A stretch of 17,653 nucleotides of DNA from Lachnospiraceae bacterium UBA4348 (lineage in GTDB: Bacteria > Bacillota > Clostridia > Lachnospirales > Lachnospiraceae). A program made the position numbers and the translations under genes. Positions 7,649-15,535 of this stretch are shown here, in pieces (the first letter of the stretch is position 1; each line of letters begins with the position of its first letter). Below the pieces are notes generated by a model. It made no database searches and was not told where the DNA came from. It worked only from the letters and a program-made list of their open reading frames with translations. The stretch spans positions 1-17,653 of the forward strand of contig DGTA01000118.1 in assembly GCA_002394165.1 (NCBI GenBank), in the 5' to 3' direction.

Positions 7649-9010
7649 TCATCTGTCCTCCATCCGCAGATAAGGTCTGTGATGACCAACATATTTATAG
7701 GCCGGCCGGATCAGTTTACTGTCATTGACAAGTTCCTCGATCCGATGCGCACACCACCCCGAGATCCGTGAGATCGCGAAGATGGGTGTATACAGCTGCT
7801 GCGGGATCCCCAGCAGCGAGTAGACCAGGCCGCTGTAGAAGTCCACGTTGAAACAGATCGGTTTCGAGAGCCGTTTCTTGCTGGTAAGCATATCGGAAGC
7901 GATCTGCTCCACAGTCTCATAAAGAGCGAACTCATCCTCACGCCCCTTCTCCTTCGAGAGGTTCTGTGCGTATTCCTTGAGGATCACTCCGCGGGGGTCG
8001 GACAGCGTATAGATCGCATGTCCCATTCCGTAGATCAGGCCGCTCCTGTCAAAGGCTTCCTTCCGGACGATCTTCTCAAGATAGCACCGGACGGCTTCTC
8101 TGTCTTCCCAGTTGGAGACATTTGCCTTTATATCCGCGAACATATCCTGCACCTTCAGGTTCGCGCCGCCGTGCTTGGGACCCTTGAGCGAACCAAGTGA
8201 AGCCGCTACGGCCGAGTAGGTGTCCGTCCCTGTGGAGGTCACCACGTGGGTCGTGAAGGTGGAGTTATTGCCGCCGCCGTGTTCGGCGTGGATCACAAGC
8301 GCCGTGTCGAGCACTCTCGCTTCAAGCGGCGTATACTGCCCGTCCTCGCGCAGCATGCGGAGGATGTTTTCCGCAGCGGAAAGCTCTTTCTTCGGATAGC
8401 GGATGATCAGGCTCTTATCGTTATTATAATGCTGATACGCCTGGTAACCGTAGACAGCGATCAGCGGCATGGTGGCGATCAGTGTCAGCGACTGGCGCAG
8501 GACATTGAGCACACTGGTGTTGTCCGGATCCTTGTCATACGAGAAAAGGGTCAGCACACTTTTCTGCATTCCGTTCATGATATTGGCACTGGGTGCCTTC
8601 ATGATCACATCGCGCACGAAATTGCTGGGAAGCTCCCTGTAGAGGGCAAGCAGCTCGATGAAATCATTCATCTCTTTCTGGTTCGGAAGCTCCCCGAACA
8701 GCAGAAGATACGTGATCTCCTCAAAGCTGAACCTTTTCCCTTTCAGTCCGTTTACGATATCCTTGACGTTATATCCCTGATAATAGAGTTCACCGTCGAT
8801 GGGATACTTTTTTCCTCCCCTGACTGCGAATCCCGTGACATCCGAGATCTCCGTCAGACCTGTAAGCACGCCTTTACCGCTCGATTCACGCAGGCCGCGC
8901 TTTACGTCATATTCAAGATAGAGATTCAGATCCATTGAAGCGCTCTCAAGGCACTGTGTGAGCAGCTCCTGAAGCTTTTCTTCCCTGGTATCCTTTGTCA
9001 ATGCTTCCAT
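7649..9010 (-). CDS. Citrate synthase (citrate/2-methylcitrate synthase family)
   Basis: The protein has 453 residues and condenses oxaloacetate with acetyl-CoA. The catalytic triad is visible: H244 in HAEHGGGNNSTF, H331 in GMGHAIYT, and D390 in FNVDFYSG. The C-terminal ISGWCAHRIEEL region and PxYxYVG-type ending are typical. An N-terminal extension of about 45 residues before the small beta domain (VLTGLTEISDVTGF) is common in clostridial members. In anaerobes without a full TCA cycle the enzyme feeds 2-oxoglutarate and glutamate synthesis. The start at 9010 has AAGGA upstream. It follows the ArsR-type gene by 28 nt, suggesting cotranscription. Methylcitrate activity cannot be excluded, but no prp genes are nearby. 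Confidence 0.93.
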   Translation of the reverse strand: MEALTKDTREEKLQELLTQCLESASMDLNLYLEYDVKRGLRESSGKGVLTGLTEISDVTGFAVRGGKKYPIDGELYYQGYNVKDIVNGLKGKRFSFEEITYLLLFGELPNQKEMNDFIELLALYRELPSNFVRDVIMKAPSANIMNGMQKSVLTLFSYDKDPDNTSVLNVLRQSLTLIATMPLIAVYGYQAYQHYNNDKSLIIRYPKKELSAAENILRMLREDGQYTPLEARVLDTALVIHAEHGGGNNSTFTTHVVTSTGTDTYSAVAASLGSLKGPKHGGANLKVQDMFADIKANVSNWEDREAVRCYLEKIVRKEAFDRSGLIYGMGHAIYTLSDPRGVILKEYAQNLSKEKGREDEFALYETVEQIASDMLTSKKRLSKPICFNVDFYSGLVYSLLGIPQQLYTPIFAISRISGWCAHRIEELVNDSKLIRPAYKYVGHHRPYLRMEDR

Positions 9011-9038
9011 TCAGACAGGTTCCTTATCGTTGCTGTAT

Positions 9039-9572
9039 TTATTTCTTTTTCTTGCCGCCCTTGTTTTTTTCCTTCCCCTTTCCCTTTGCTTTGTTCTTTT
9101 CCTTCTTGCCCCGGGCTTTTTCTTTTTCCCTCACTGGCTCGTCATAGGTAATGGGGGTGGCGATCACTTCATGTTCCTTTTCCGGTTCCTTAGCCTTCGG
9201 CTCTTCCGGCTCATCTTCCGGCGGCTTGGGCTGCTTCTTTTCCGGTTTTTCTTTTAGCGGCGCGGGGCTCTCTTCCGGGATCTCTCCGGCCGGCACGGCG
9301 GGATCAAGAAAGAGCTTCAGCTTCTCCATCACAAATTCCACCGCTTTTGTATTGATCGTGTAGTAAGTACACTTCCCGGCCCGCCTGGAATTGACCAGTC
9401 CCGAAGAAGTGAGTATCTTCATGTGATGTGACAATGTGGACTGAACCACATCCACCACGGCCAGGATCTCACCCGCATTCATCTCTCTTTCCAGAAGATG
9501 CCTCAGGATCGCAAGCCTGTGCCTGTCGCCTAAAGCGCGAAAAATCAGTTCATCCGTATATACTTTTTTCAT
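9039..9572 (-). CDS. ArsR/SmtB-family HTH regulator with lysine/glutamate/proline-rich tail
   Basis: The protein has 177 residues. Residues 1-90 form an ArsR-type winged helix: ALGDRHRLAILRHLL near the start, the recognition helix around STLSHHMKIL (45-54), and the wing SRRAGKCTYYTI. The usual arsenic/metal ligands of the ArsR alpha-3 helix (ELCVCDL) are absent here, which reads EILAVVDV. The only cysteine is C68 in the wing, so a metal-sensing role is not supported. Residues about 91-177 are a low-complexity charged tail, first Pro/Glu/Lys, then almost pure Lys/Gly/Glu/Asn ending in four lysines; most family members stop near residue 100-120. A run of Gs (AGGGGGG) lies 10-12 nt before the ATG. 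A symmetric AT-rich site lies at 9611-9623. It may regulate the citrate synthase and transketolase genes downstream (inference). Confidence 0.85.
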   Translation of the reverse strand: MKKVYTDELIFRALGDRHRLAILRHLLEREMNAGEILAVVDVVQSTLSHHMKILTSSGLVNSRRAGKCTYYTINTKAVEFVMEKLKLFLDPAVPAGEIPEESPAPLKEKPEKKQPKPPEDEPEEPKAKEPEKEHEVIATPITYDEPVREKEKARGKKEKNKAKGKGKEKNKGGKKKK

Positions 9573-9610
9573 CCTGCAGTGCCCCCCTTTTCACAGCAGT
9601 CATACCCTTA

Positions 9611-9623
9611 TTAATCATATTAA
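9611..9623. promoter_or_regulatory. Candidate operator for the ArsR-type regulator
   Basis: TTAAT-CAT-ATTAA is a perfect 5-bp inverted repeat with a 3-nt centre, in the 60-nt gap between the L,D-transpeptidase stop and the ArsR start. AT-rich dyads of this kind are typical ArsR/SmtB operators and the position fits autoregulation. No convincing -35/-10 pair could be fixed beside it. Confidence 0.35.
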
Positions 9624-9632
9624 ATTAACCCT

Positions 9633-11360
9633 TTACTCGTAAACGATCACCGGTGTCCCCACGGAGACCGCGTTGTAGATGTCTCTTACCGCATCGAGCG
9701 GTGTGTTCACACAGCCGTGAGAACCGCCGTACAGATAGATCGATCCGCCATAATAGTACCTTGACTGAAGATCATGGATCCCGACATTGCCGTTGAACGG
9801 CATCCAGTAATTGACAGGCACCCGGTAATCAGGTCCGGTCAGAGTGAAATCCGTCATCTTCGCGTCGATTGCCCACACTCCCCCTGAGGGCGTTGCGTTG
9901 TTCAGATTGGGATTACCGGTGACTACCGGTGTATCCACGATCAGGGTGCCGTTCTGGTAGCACCACATTTCCTGCATGGATATGCAGACCTCCACATAAG
10001 TTCCGCCGATATCGTTCAGGCCATGACTTTTTCCCATGACAGACCATACCGGTTCCATCGGTCCGGTCTGTTTGGAATGAATGGCATCGAGAAGCTGCTG
10101 CGCAGTCTCTGCCTGATCCATCAGCCAGCCGTAATCTCCGCCCTCGAGGTACTCTGTCGTACCGATCGAGGACTGGAACTGCCTGGCTTTCCCGTAGGTG
10201 TCATAGCGCTCTGCCAGAGAGGCGACATAATCCCAGACCTTCTCCTCGCTGATCTGGTAGCCGCCGTTCCCGTCCGGAACGATGAAGTTCATGATCACGG
10301 AGGCATCCACCCTGCGCGTCTCATCCCCAAAGGTATAAGTCAGGTCCGCGCCGAGAAGAGTATTCCGCGCCTGAACATCCCGGTTCAGCTCGGGATCGTC
10401 CGATGTGACGGCCGGTTCAAGGTAGCAGTCCGTTTCGTCGAGCGAGAGATAAGTCTCCCCGGTATCCAGGGCGCCCATGATCTTACGGCGGACCGCTTCA
10501 CGGTCCAGCTTTGAACCCGGCTGTTCGGGGACGACAACAAATCCGTCTTCGTCCCTGCCAAGATGGGCATCCTGGGGCATGATCTCATTCACCCGCCTGT
10601 AGCAGGAGAATGCCTCAAGCTCCCGGTCCATCTTCGGCACATCGTAATCGGTGTCGATGGTGATGACCGTGTTTCGGCGCATCGACATCATCAGGGGCCA
10701 GAGAAAACTCTTCTGTGTCCTGAGCAGACGCTCAATTGTTCCCGAGTCTCTGTAGCGCAGGCCAATCTCGCCGGCGCTGATGACATCCGTGCCTGTTCTC
10801 GATTCCACCGTCAGTGAATACATGCTCACTTTTTCCGCCACTTCTTCCTTGGCGCGCGCAGCAGTATACCGACTGCAGTCGATCCCGAAAATGGTCGTCC
10901 CATCGTAAAAATGGGAGGTATAAAAAACGCCTACGACCGCATAACCGATCACGAGCGCAGCCGCGATCGTAATGGCAGCGATCATCGCCGCGTTTCTTCG
11001 TTTAAGCCCCGACAGAGCTGCCAGGGTCCTGGCAACGGGAGCAGGCAGCGCGCGGGCCGCCTTCTCCTGTTTCTTTTCGCTTTCGTAACGGCTTCCGGTC
11101 CGGACAGCCGCCTCCTGAGTCCTTTTCTCCTCGTAGCGGCTTCCGCTTCGGGTTTTCAGTTCTTCGGAACGCTGTTCCTCTGATCTTTTATCCCTTGCCG
11201 GGGCATTTTCCCTCAGCTCCTTCAGCCTTTTTCTTTCCTGGCTGCTGTGCCTGACAATGCTCGCAGGCTTTGCTCCCCTGACCTTTTTGTAACGGGTCTT
11301 GTCACGCAGGACCACATCCAGCCGTTCAACAGGATCCGTTCCGTTTTTCTGTCTGTACAT
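9633..11360 (-). CDS. Membrane-anchored L,D-transpeptidase (YkuD domain, peptidoglycan-binding repeats)
   Basis: The protein has 575 residues. A basic, charged cytoplasmic region (1-124) is followed by one transmembrane segment (about 125-147) and a large extracellular part with two peptidoglycan-binding/VanW-like domains (about 150-440). A C-terminal YkuD domain (about 450-575) carries H529 in VGIHDL and SHGCVNTP, with catalytic cysteine C550. Such enzymes make 3-3 crosslinks in peptidoglycan or attach proteins to it. The cytoplasmic part has two near-identical units starting RSGSRYE and RTGSRYE (about 71-103). The ATG at 11360 has a G-rich ribosome site (GGGGAG and AAGGGA). It is 44 nt downstream of the zinc-ribbon membrane protein gene, so it is probably in the same operon. 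Confidence 0.93.
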   Translation of the reverse strand: MYRQKNGTDPVERLDVVLRDKTRYKKVRGAKPASIVRHSSQERKRLKELRENAPARDKRSEEQRSEELKTRSGSRYEEKRTQEAAVRTGSRYESEKKQEKAARALPAPVARTLAALSGLKRRNAAMIAAITIAAALVIGYAVVGVFYTSHFYDGTTIFGIDCSRYTAARAKEEVAEKVSMYSLTVESRTGTDVISAGEIGLRYRDSGTIERLLRTQKSFLWPLMMSMRRNTVITIDTDYDVPKMDRELEAFSCYRRVNEIMPQDAHLGRDEDGFVVVPEQPGSKLDREAVRRKIMGALDTGETYLSLDETDCYLEPAVTSDDPELNRDVQARNTLLGADLTYTFGDETRRVDASVIMNFIVPDGNGGYQISEEKVWDYVASLAERYDTYGKARQFQSSIGTTEYLEGGDYGWLMDQAETAQQLLDAIHSKQTGPMEPVWSVMGKSHGLNDIGGTYVEVCISMQEMWCYQNGTLIVDTPVVTGNPNLNNATPSGGVWAIDAKMTDFTLTGPDYRVPVNYWMPFNGNVGIHDLQSRYYYGGSIYLYGGSHGCVNTPLDAVRDIYNAVSVGTPVIVYE

Positions 11361-11404
11361 ACTATCCCTTACTCCCCATAAGTGTATGTATTGCTCTTAA
11401 ATGA

Positions 11405-12589
11405 TTATCTGTTCCTGACGACTGACCTGTATACGATCGCCCAGATGGTGATCAGCAGGAACCATGCTGCGGACGCTCCTCCGACTGCCAGCCCGATGTA
11501 ATCATCCGGGGCCTTCGGAACGATGGAAGCCGCCTGCAGTGCAAAGCCCAGGAATGTGACAAAGATCACAAATCCGGGGAACCTTCCGATATTGTCACCT
11601 GTCTTGCAGTTGGTCCTCACCAGCTTGATCGCAAAGATCACCTGCAGGTAATACATGATCGTGAGCACAGACAGCAGGATCACCACCAGCAGGGCGATCA
11701 CGCACAGGAACAGCATGAAGACTTCTTCCTTGGCGGCCGCTGTCGTCACCACATTGTAAACGCTGACGCCGATACCGGCCAGCAGGACAAAGCATACGAC
11801 GATAAACTCAAGGATCTTGAGTACCCGGGCAAACGTAAAGCCCGAGGTGTTGATCTGTTCGGTCTTGTTTGTTGTCTGGAAAAAGATCATCCAGAGCGCG
11901 ATGGCGATCATCAGGCCCGGGATATAGGTAAGGGCGCCGATCCCGCGGACCAGCAGCTGATCTTTCTCCGTGATGAATTTGTATGCGATATCAACATACT
12001 TGAGAACGGTAACATCCCCAAGCTGAGCACGAAGAGTATTGGAAAGAGTCGCGATATTTGTCACCGCAGCGCCGGTCACCACATTGAGGATGCCAAGCAC
12101 CACCGAAGCCGTATAGGCCAGAGCCGCCAGGAAAAACAGGGGATTCTTGACCATCTTTCTGGCTTTCGTCCGGAGAAGATTCCTGTTCTGCGGAATGTAG
12201 GACTCTTCCTCATCCTCCGTGGGAGTTTCCGGAAAATCGGAAGCGGAATATCCGTAAGCCTGGCCGTCATAATTCTGCTGGGCGCTCGCCTGGGCGGCAT
12301 AACCGTAATCCTGGGCGTTATAAGCCAGTCCGGCCTCACCTTCTGCAAAGTCGTTGCCGGCAGCCGGAGCCTCGTCAATATTCTCTTCCGGTGCGGTCTC
12401 CTCCGCGTAAGCGGCCGGAGCCGCTTCTTCCTGCTCAGCTTCCGCCGCAGCGGCCTCTTCCGTCCCCGACGGAACTTCGAAAGGATCACTCCCGGTGCTT
12501 ACCACGTTGTCCAGCAGCTGATTCCCGCACTTTTCGCAGAATTCAGCCGTATCGCTGTTCTCAAATCCGCAGTACAAACATCTTTTCAT
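11405..12589 (-). CDS. Zinc-ribbon multi-pass membrane protein of unknown function
   Basis: The protein has 394 residues and I do not recognise a named family. An N-terminal zinc ribbon has C4-x2-C7 and C18-x2-C21. A long acidic linker follows (about 27-135), rich in Ala, Glu and Tyr and containing repeated YGY and AYGY motifs. Then come about six hydrophobic segments (roughly 151-175, 213-236, 256-282, 289-322, 338-357, 365-387). The layout suggests a cytosolic zinc ribbon tethered by a flexible arm to a membrane bundle. It lies between telA and the L,D-transpeptidase, all on the minus strand. AAGGAG (12601-12606) is 11 nt before the ATG, and a promoter lies at 12624-12652. An envelope-stress role is only inference from neighbours. 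Confidence 0.85.
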   Translation of the reverse strand: MKRCLYCGFENSDTAEFCEKCGNQLLDNVVSTGSDPFEVPSGTEEAAAAEAEQEEAAPAAYAEETAPEENIDEAPAAGNDFAEGEAGLAYNAQDYGYAAQASAQQNYDGQAYGYSASDFPETPTEDEEESYIPQNRNLLRTKARKMVKNPLFFLAALAYTASVVLGILNVVTGAAVTNIATLSNTLRAQLGDVTVLKYVDIAYKFITEKDQLLVRGIGALTYIPGLMIAIALWMIFFQTTNKTEQINTSGFTFARVLKILEFIVVCFVLLAGIGVSVYNVVTTAAAKEEVFMLFLCVIALLVVILLSVLTIMYYLQVIFAIKLVRTNCKTGDNIGRFPGFVIFVTFLGFALQAASIVPKAPDDYIGLAVGGASAAWFLLITIWAIVYRSVVRNR

Positions 12590-12623
12590 CTCTCTCGCAT
12601 CTCCTTTAAATTCTATGCAAAAT

Positions 12624-12652
12624 ATTATATCTCATTCAAAATACCGGAACAA
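12624..12652 (-). promoter_or_regulatory. Promoter of the zinc-ribbon protein / L,D-transpeptidase unit
   Basis: On the minus strand TTGTTC (12647-12652) is 17 nt from a perfect TATAAT (12624-12629). It sits in the 91-nt gap after telA, so this block can be transcribed separately from xpaC-telA. Confidence 0.6.
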
Positions 12653-12680
12653 GAGACATATCCCGGAGAATCAGTCTCTT
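12651..12680 (-). terminator. Weak hairpin just after telA
   Basis: AAGAGAC and GTCTCTT (arms at 12674-12680 and 12651-12657) form a perfect 7-bp stem directly after the telA stop, with a 16-nt loop. No T-run follows, so this would be an inefficient terminator or a 3'-end stabiliser allowing read-through into the next gene. Confidence 0.35.
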
Positions 12681-13997
12681 TCAGCTCTTGCTCATGTCGA
12701 TGAGCTTGCGCTTGAGTTCATCCTCCATCTGGCGCATCTCGGCCTCCGCCGTCCTGCGCTTTGCCCGGCCCTCTTCCTGGATCTTGACCACTTCGTCAAG
12801 CGTGGAGATCAGCGACTGGTTGGTCTGCTTGAGTGTCTCGATATCTACAATGCCTCTCTCCGCGGCCTTCGCCGTCTCTACCGTGGCGGCTTTGAGCTTC
12901 TCCGCGTTCTTCTTGAGAAGCTCGTTCGTCATATTGGCCACTTCCTGCTGGGCCTTGGCCGCCTGTGCGGAATGCTCCACGCCCAGAGCGATGACCATCT
13001 GGTTCTTCCAGAGCGGGATCGTATTGACCAGTGTCGACTGGATCTTTTCGACCATGATCTCATCACTGTCCTGCACCAGTCTGATCTGGGGGGCTGTCTG
13101 CAGAGCGACCGCCCTGGTCAGCTCAAGATCATGGAGCTTCTTTTCAAAGCGCTCGCACTTTTCATCCAGATCCCTGGCTGCCTGTGCATCCTCCGCCAGC
13201 CCTGTGCGCTCCGCCTTTGCAGTGAGCTCGGCCAGTTCGCCCTCGCGGACCTCCTTCAGGCGTTTCTTTCCTGCAAGGATATACATGGTCAGTTCCTTGA
13301 AATAGGTCAGGTTCAGTTCATACATCCGGTCGAGCATGGCGATGTCTTTGAGCAGCTGTACCTGATGATCCTCAAGGATCCGGCAGATCTTGTCCACGTT
13401 GACTTCAGCCTTCTCATATTTGGCCTTCATCGTTCCCAGCTTGTTCGTCGATTTTTTGAACAGCCCGAGGAAGCCCTTATTTTCCTCCTCGTCTGCATCG
13501 AAGCTCTTCAGCTCTACGATCAGGCCGGCGATCATGTCCCCGACTTCTCCCAGATCCTTGGTCTTAACGTTCTCAAGCGCTTTCTCGGAGAACTCCGCCA
13601 TTTTCTTCTGGGCACCGGCGCCATACTGGAGCACGGCCGTGCTGTCCGTCAAGTCGATCCTCTGGCTGAATGCATCTACCTGGGCTTTCTCTTCTTCAGA
13701 AAGCACACTGTCATCGATCGACGCTTCTTCCGGCGCCGCTGCTGCCGCGGCCGGTGCGGGTGCGGCCCCAAAGTCCTCGGCTACAGCTGCCGCTGCCGAG
13801 ACGGCTGCGTTGGGAGCTGCGGCGGCTGCTGCCGCGGCGGCCTGCGCCAGTACCGGCGAAGCCTCGGGAACCGGAGCTGACTCCTGTGCGGGAGCCTCCT
13901 GCGCTGCCGCTTCCTCTTCTTTTATTCCATCCTGCGTGGATCCAAACACCAGCTGCGGTGTCGGTACAGCATCAAATTCATCAAATTCGTTTCCCAT
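12681..13997 (-). CDS. telA: Toxic anion resistance protein, TelA/KlaA family
   Basis: The protein has 438 residues. The TelA domain (about 95-435) is almost entirely helical, with long amphipathic coiled-coil segments such as GFLGLFKKSTNKL, the block around DRMYELNLTYFKELTMYILAG, and VALQTAPQIRLVQDSD, which is typical of the family. Residues about 27-92 form an Ala/Pro/Glu-rich low-complexity linker. The family was named for plasmid tellurite resistance, but chromosomal Gram-positive members are broad envelope-stress proteins of unclear mechanism. GGGAGGA lies 6 nt before the ATG. It follows xpaC by 22 nt, the standard pairing. No ter genes (terC, terD) are present in the window. The 421-codon open frame on the opposite strand is a mirror of this gene. 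Confidence 0.92.
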   Translation of the reverse strand: MGNEFDEFDAVPTPQLVFGSTQDGIKEEEAAAQEAPAQESAPVPEASPVLAQAAAAAAAAAPNAAVSAAAAVAEDFGAAPAPAAAAAAPEEASIDDSVLSEEEKAQVDAFSQRIDLTDSTAVLQYGAGAQKKMAEFSEKALENVKTKDLGEVGDMIAGLIVELKSFDADEEENKGFLGLFKKSTNKLGTMKAKYEKAEVNVDKICRILEDHQVQLLKDIAMLDRMYELNLTYFKELTMYILAGKKRLKEVREGELAELTAKAERTGLAEDAQAARDLDEKCERFEKKLHDLELTRAVALQTAPQIRLVQDSDEIMVEKIQSTLVNTIPLWKNQMVIALGVEHSAQAAKAQQEVANMTNELLKKNAEKLKAATVETAKAAERGIVDIETLKQTNQSLISTLDEVVKIQEEGRAKRRTAEAEMRQMEDELKRKLIDMSKS

Positions 13998-14019
13998 GTT
14001 TTATCCTCCCGTTTGTATA

Positions 14020-15354
14020 TTATCTGGCTTCTTCCCGGTCGGGCGCGGCGGCTGCCGCTCCACCCGAAGCGGCCTGGCCTGCCTGGAGGTCCGCCGCTAC
14101 GGTGCCGATCCTGCCGGAACTTTTAAAATCGTCCCGTCCGGTCAGCCCGTCTCTTGCCATCATTGTCTTAAGTGTCGATATATCCGATGAGATATCCCAT
14201 GCGGTATCTTCAAAGAAGTTGTCCAGGAACGCTTCAAAAGCCGTATTGATGGTATCGATCGACATCTCGATCTCTTTGCGGGTCCTGATCACGTTCTCTC
14301 CCTGCAGGGAGCTGTCTCCCAGCTCTACGTAAGCATCCAGCAGCTTCCTGGTGACCGGGATATAGTAACTCATCATCTTATGGAGATCCGGCGCGCTGTC
14401 AGGCTTCTTCTCCACCTGGGTGAAGATCCTGCTGACCACCTTTTCCAGCTGGTCCAGCTTCTCGGACATTTCCTCCCCGGGGATCTTTTCATTGCACTCG
14501 TGGATATGTGCGATGAAATCCTGCCCCTCCTGAAGGATGGTCCTCGTCTCGTCCGAATATTTTTCCATGTGTTTTTCGGCATCGCGCCTTCTCTGCTGAG
14601 CGTTCGCCTCCTCGGCCTCCCTGGCCCTGGCCGCGCTCATGGTCTCCTGATACTGCCTGTACGCCGAGTGCGTTGTCATCAGGCAGGTCTCCTCGGCATC
14701 GATATAGGCCTCGCCGACGAACATGTTCCTGCGGATCGCCTTTTTGATATCCTTCTTAACGCGGCTGACACTCTGGCCCGATCCCGCAGCCAGTTCCTCA
14801 AAAGTACAGGTGTCCCGCGTTCCCATCACATCCAGATAGGTCTCCAGCCTTTTATGGATCCCGTGCCTTCCGGTCGATTTCAGTCCCAGACGGCCGAAGC
14901 CGAGCGTCAGGAAGACCAGCAGGATGGTCGGAAACAGGAACATTCCCCCGGTCATCATATTCAGGATACCCGTTGCGATCAGGCTCATTGCGCACACGCC
15001 CGTCATGATGAAGCCGAAGATCATGCCAAAGAGGCTTCTCCCGGGCCTTCGCAGCTTACTGTCCTGGGCCCCGCCGTCTCCTCTTTCCCTGAAAGCTCTC
15101 AGGAACGGATCATCCGAGGACACTCTTGAGTATGCTGTACGGCTGTCCCTGTAGGACCGGCCCTGGCCGATATCCTCCTTCGAGCGCTTCGCCATGGATG
15201 ACTGTCCGTCCAGACCGCTGCGCATCACCTTCATCGCATCGTTGATCACCTTGTTGATCGATTCATTCAGCGCCTGGTAATTACTGCTGTCTATGGCCGA
15301 CTGGACCAGATCTCCGATCTTTTCACCGGCCTCGAACCACTCTTTGCTATCCAT
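14020..15354 (-). CDS. xpaC: XpaC-like membrane protein (5-bromo-4-chloroindolyl phosphate hydrolysis family)
   Basis: From the ATG at 15354 the protein has 444 residues. That start is preferred over a GTG at 15384 because AGGAG (15360-15364) lies 5 nt upstream of it, while the GTG has no ribosome site. An N-terminal helical region (about 1-105) with a charged stretch is followed by two membrane segments (about 108-131 and 135-155). A small winged-helix-like region comes next (about 182-230, TFEELAAGSGQSVSRVKKDIKKAI). A long coiled-coil domain follows (about 245-415), and the C-terminus is Ala/Gly-rich. XpaC-type proteins are regularly encoded beside TelA. The enzymatic name comes from a chromogenic phenotype and should not be taken as a proven activity. 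A promoter lies at 15395-15423. Confidence 0.85.
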   Translation of the reverse strand: MDSKEWFEAGEKIGDLVQSAIDSSNYQALNESINKVINDAMKVMRSGLDGQSSMAKRSKEDIGQGRSYRDSRTAYSRVSSDDPFLRAFRERGDGGAQDSKLRRPGRSLFGMIFGFIMTGVCAMSLIATGILNMMTGGMFLFPTILLVFLTLGFGRLGLKSTGRHGIHKRLETYLDVMGTRDTCTFEELAAGSGQSVSRVKKDIKKAIRRNMFVGEAYIDAEETCLMTTHSAYRQYQETMSAARAREAEEANAQQRRRDAEKHMEKYSDETRTILQEGQDFIAHIHECNEKIPGEEMSEKLDQLEKVVSRIFTQVEKKPDSAPDLHKMMSYYIPVTRKLLDAYVELGDSSLQGENVIRTRKEIEMSIDTINTAFEAFLDNFFEDTAWDISSDISTLKTMMARDGLTGRDDFKSSGRIGTVAADLQAGQAASGGAAAAAPDREEAR

Positions 15355-15394
15355 CTGTACTCCTGTAAACCCATAATAATCCACTATCTAAACC

Positions 15395-15423
15395 AGTATA
15401 TAATAATTTGAAGGGAATGTACA
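15395..15423 (-). promoter_or_regulatory. Promoter of xpaC-telA
   Basis: On the minus strand TGTACA (15418-15423) is 17 nt from TATACT (15395-15400). It lies directly after the upstream terminator and about 40 nt before the xpaC ATG, where a promoter is needed. Confidence 0.55.
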
Positions 15424-15426
15424 CAC

Positions 15427-15477
15427 AAAAAAAGGCGGCGGGAGACGTTTTTCTTTGTCAGAAAGGCGTCTCCCGCC
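15427..15477 (-). terminator. Strong intrinsic terminator on the minus strand
   Basis: GGCGGGAGACG (15437-15447) and CGTCTCCCGCC (15467-15477) are perfect 11-bp arms with further internal pairing (CTTT/AAAG). Read on the minus strand the stem is followed by seven Ts (15427-15433). It must serve a gene entering from the right, of which only the remnant ending at 15497 is left, and it insulates xpaC. Confidence 0.9.
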
Positions 15478-15496
15478 ATCTATGGAAAATTCTTTA

Positions 15497-15535
15497 TTAT
15501 TTTTTCGCCTTGCCCAGATAAGCGCTCCGGATCGG
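15497..15535 (-). pseudogene. C-terminal remnant of a gene cut off by the insertion sequence
   Basis: Reading leftward from the IS edge, the minus strand gives IRSAYLGKAKK and then TAA at 15497-15499, 19 nt before the strong terminator. A stop codon placed just ahead of a terminator is what the 3' end of a real gene looks like. The ending AYLGK resembles the C-terminus of LivF/LivG-type ABC transporter ATPases, but twelve residues are too few to name the gene. Confidence 0.5.

Noticed and set aside
12615..13880. 421-codon plus-strand open frame opposite telA
   Set aside because: Its leucine/histidine-rich translation is the mirror of helical telA codons, with no ribosome site and no family resemblance.
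13720..13920. Ala-codon-rich low-complexity DNA in telA as a tandem repeat
   Set aside because: The bases vary among GCN codons with no fixed repeat unit; it is a linker of biased composition.
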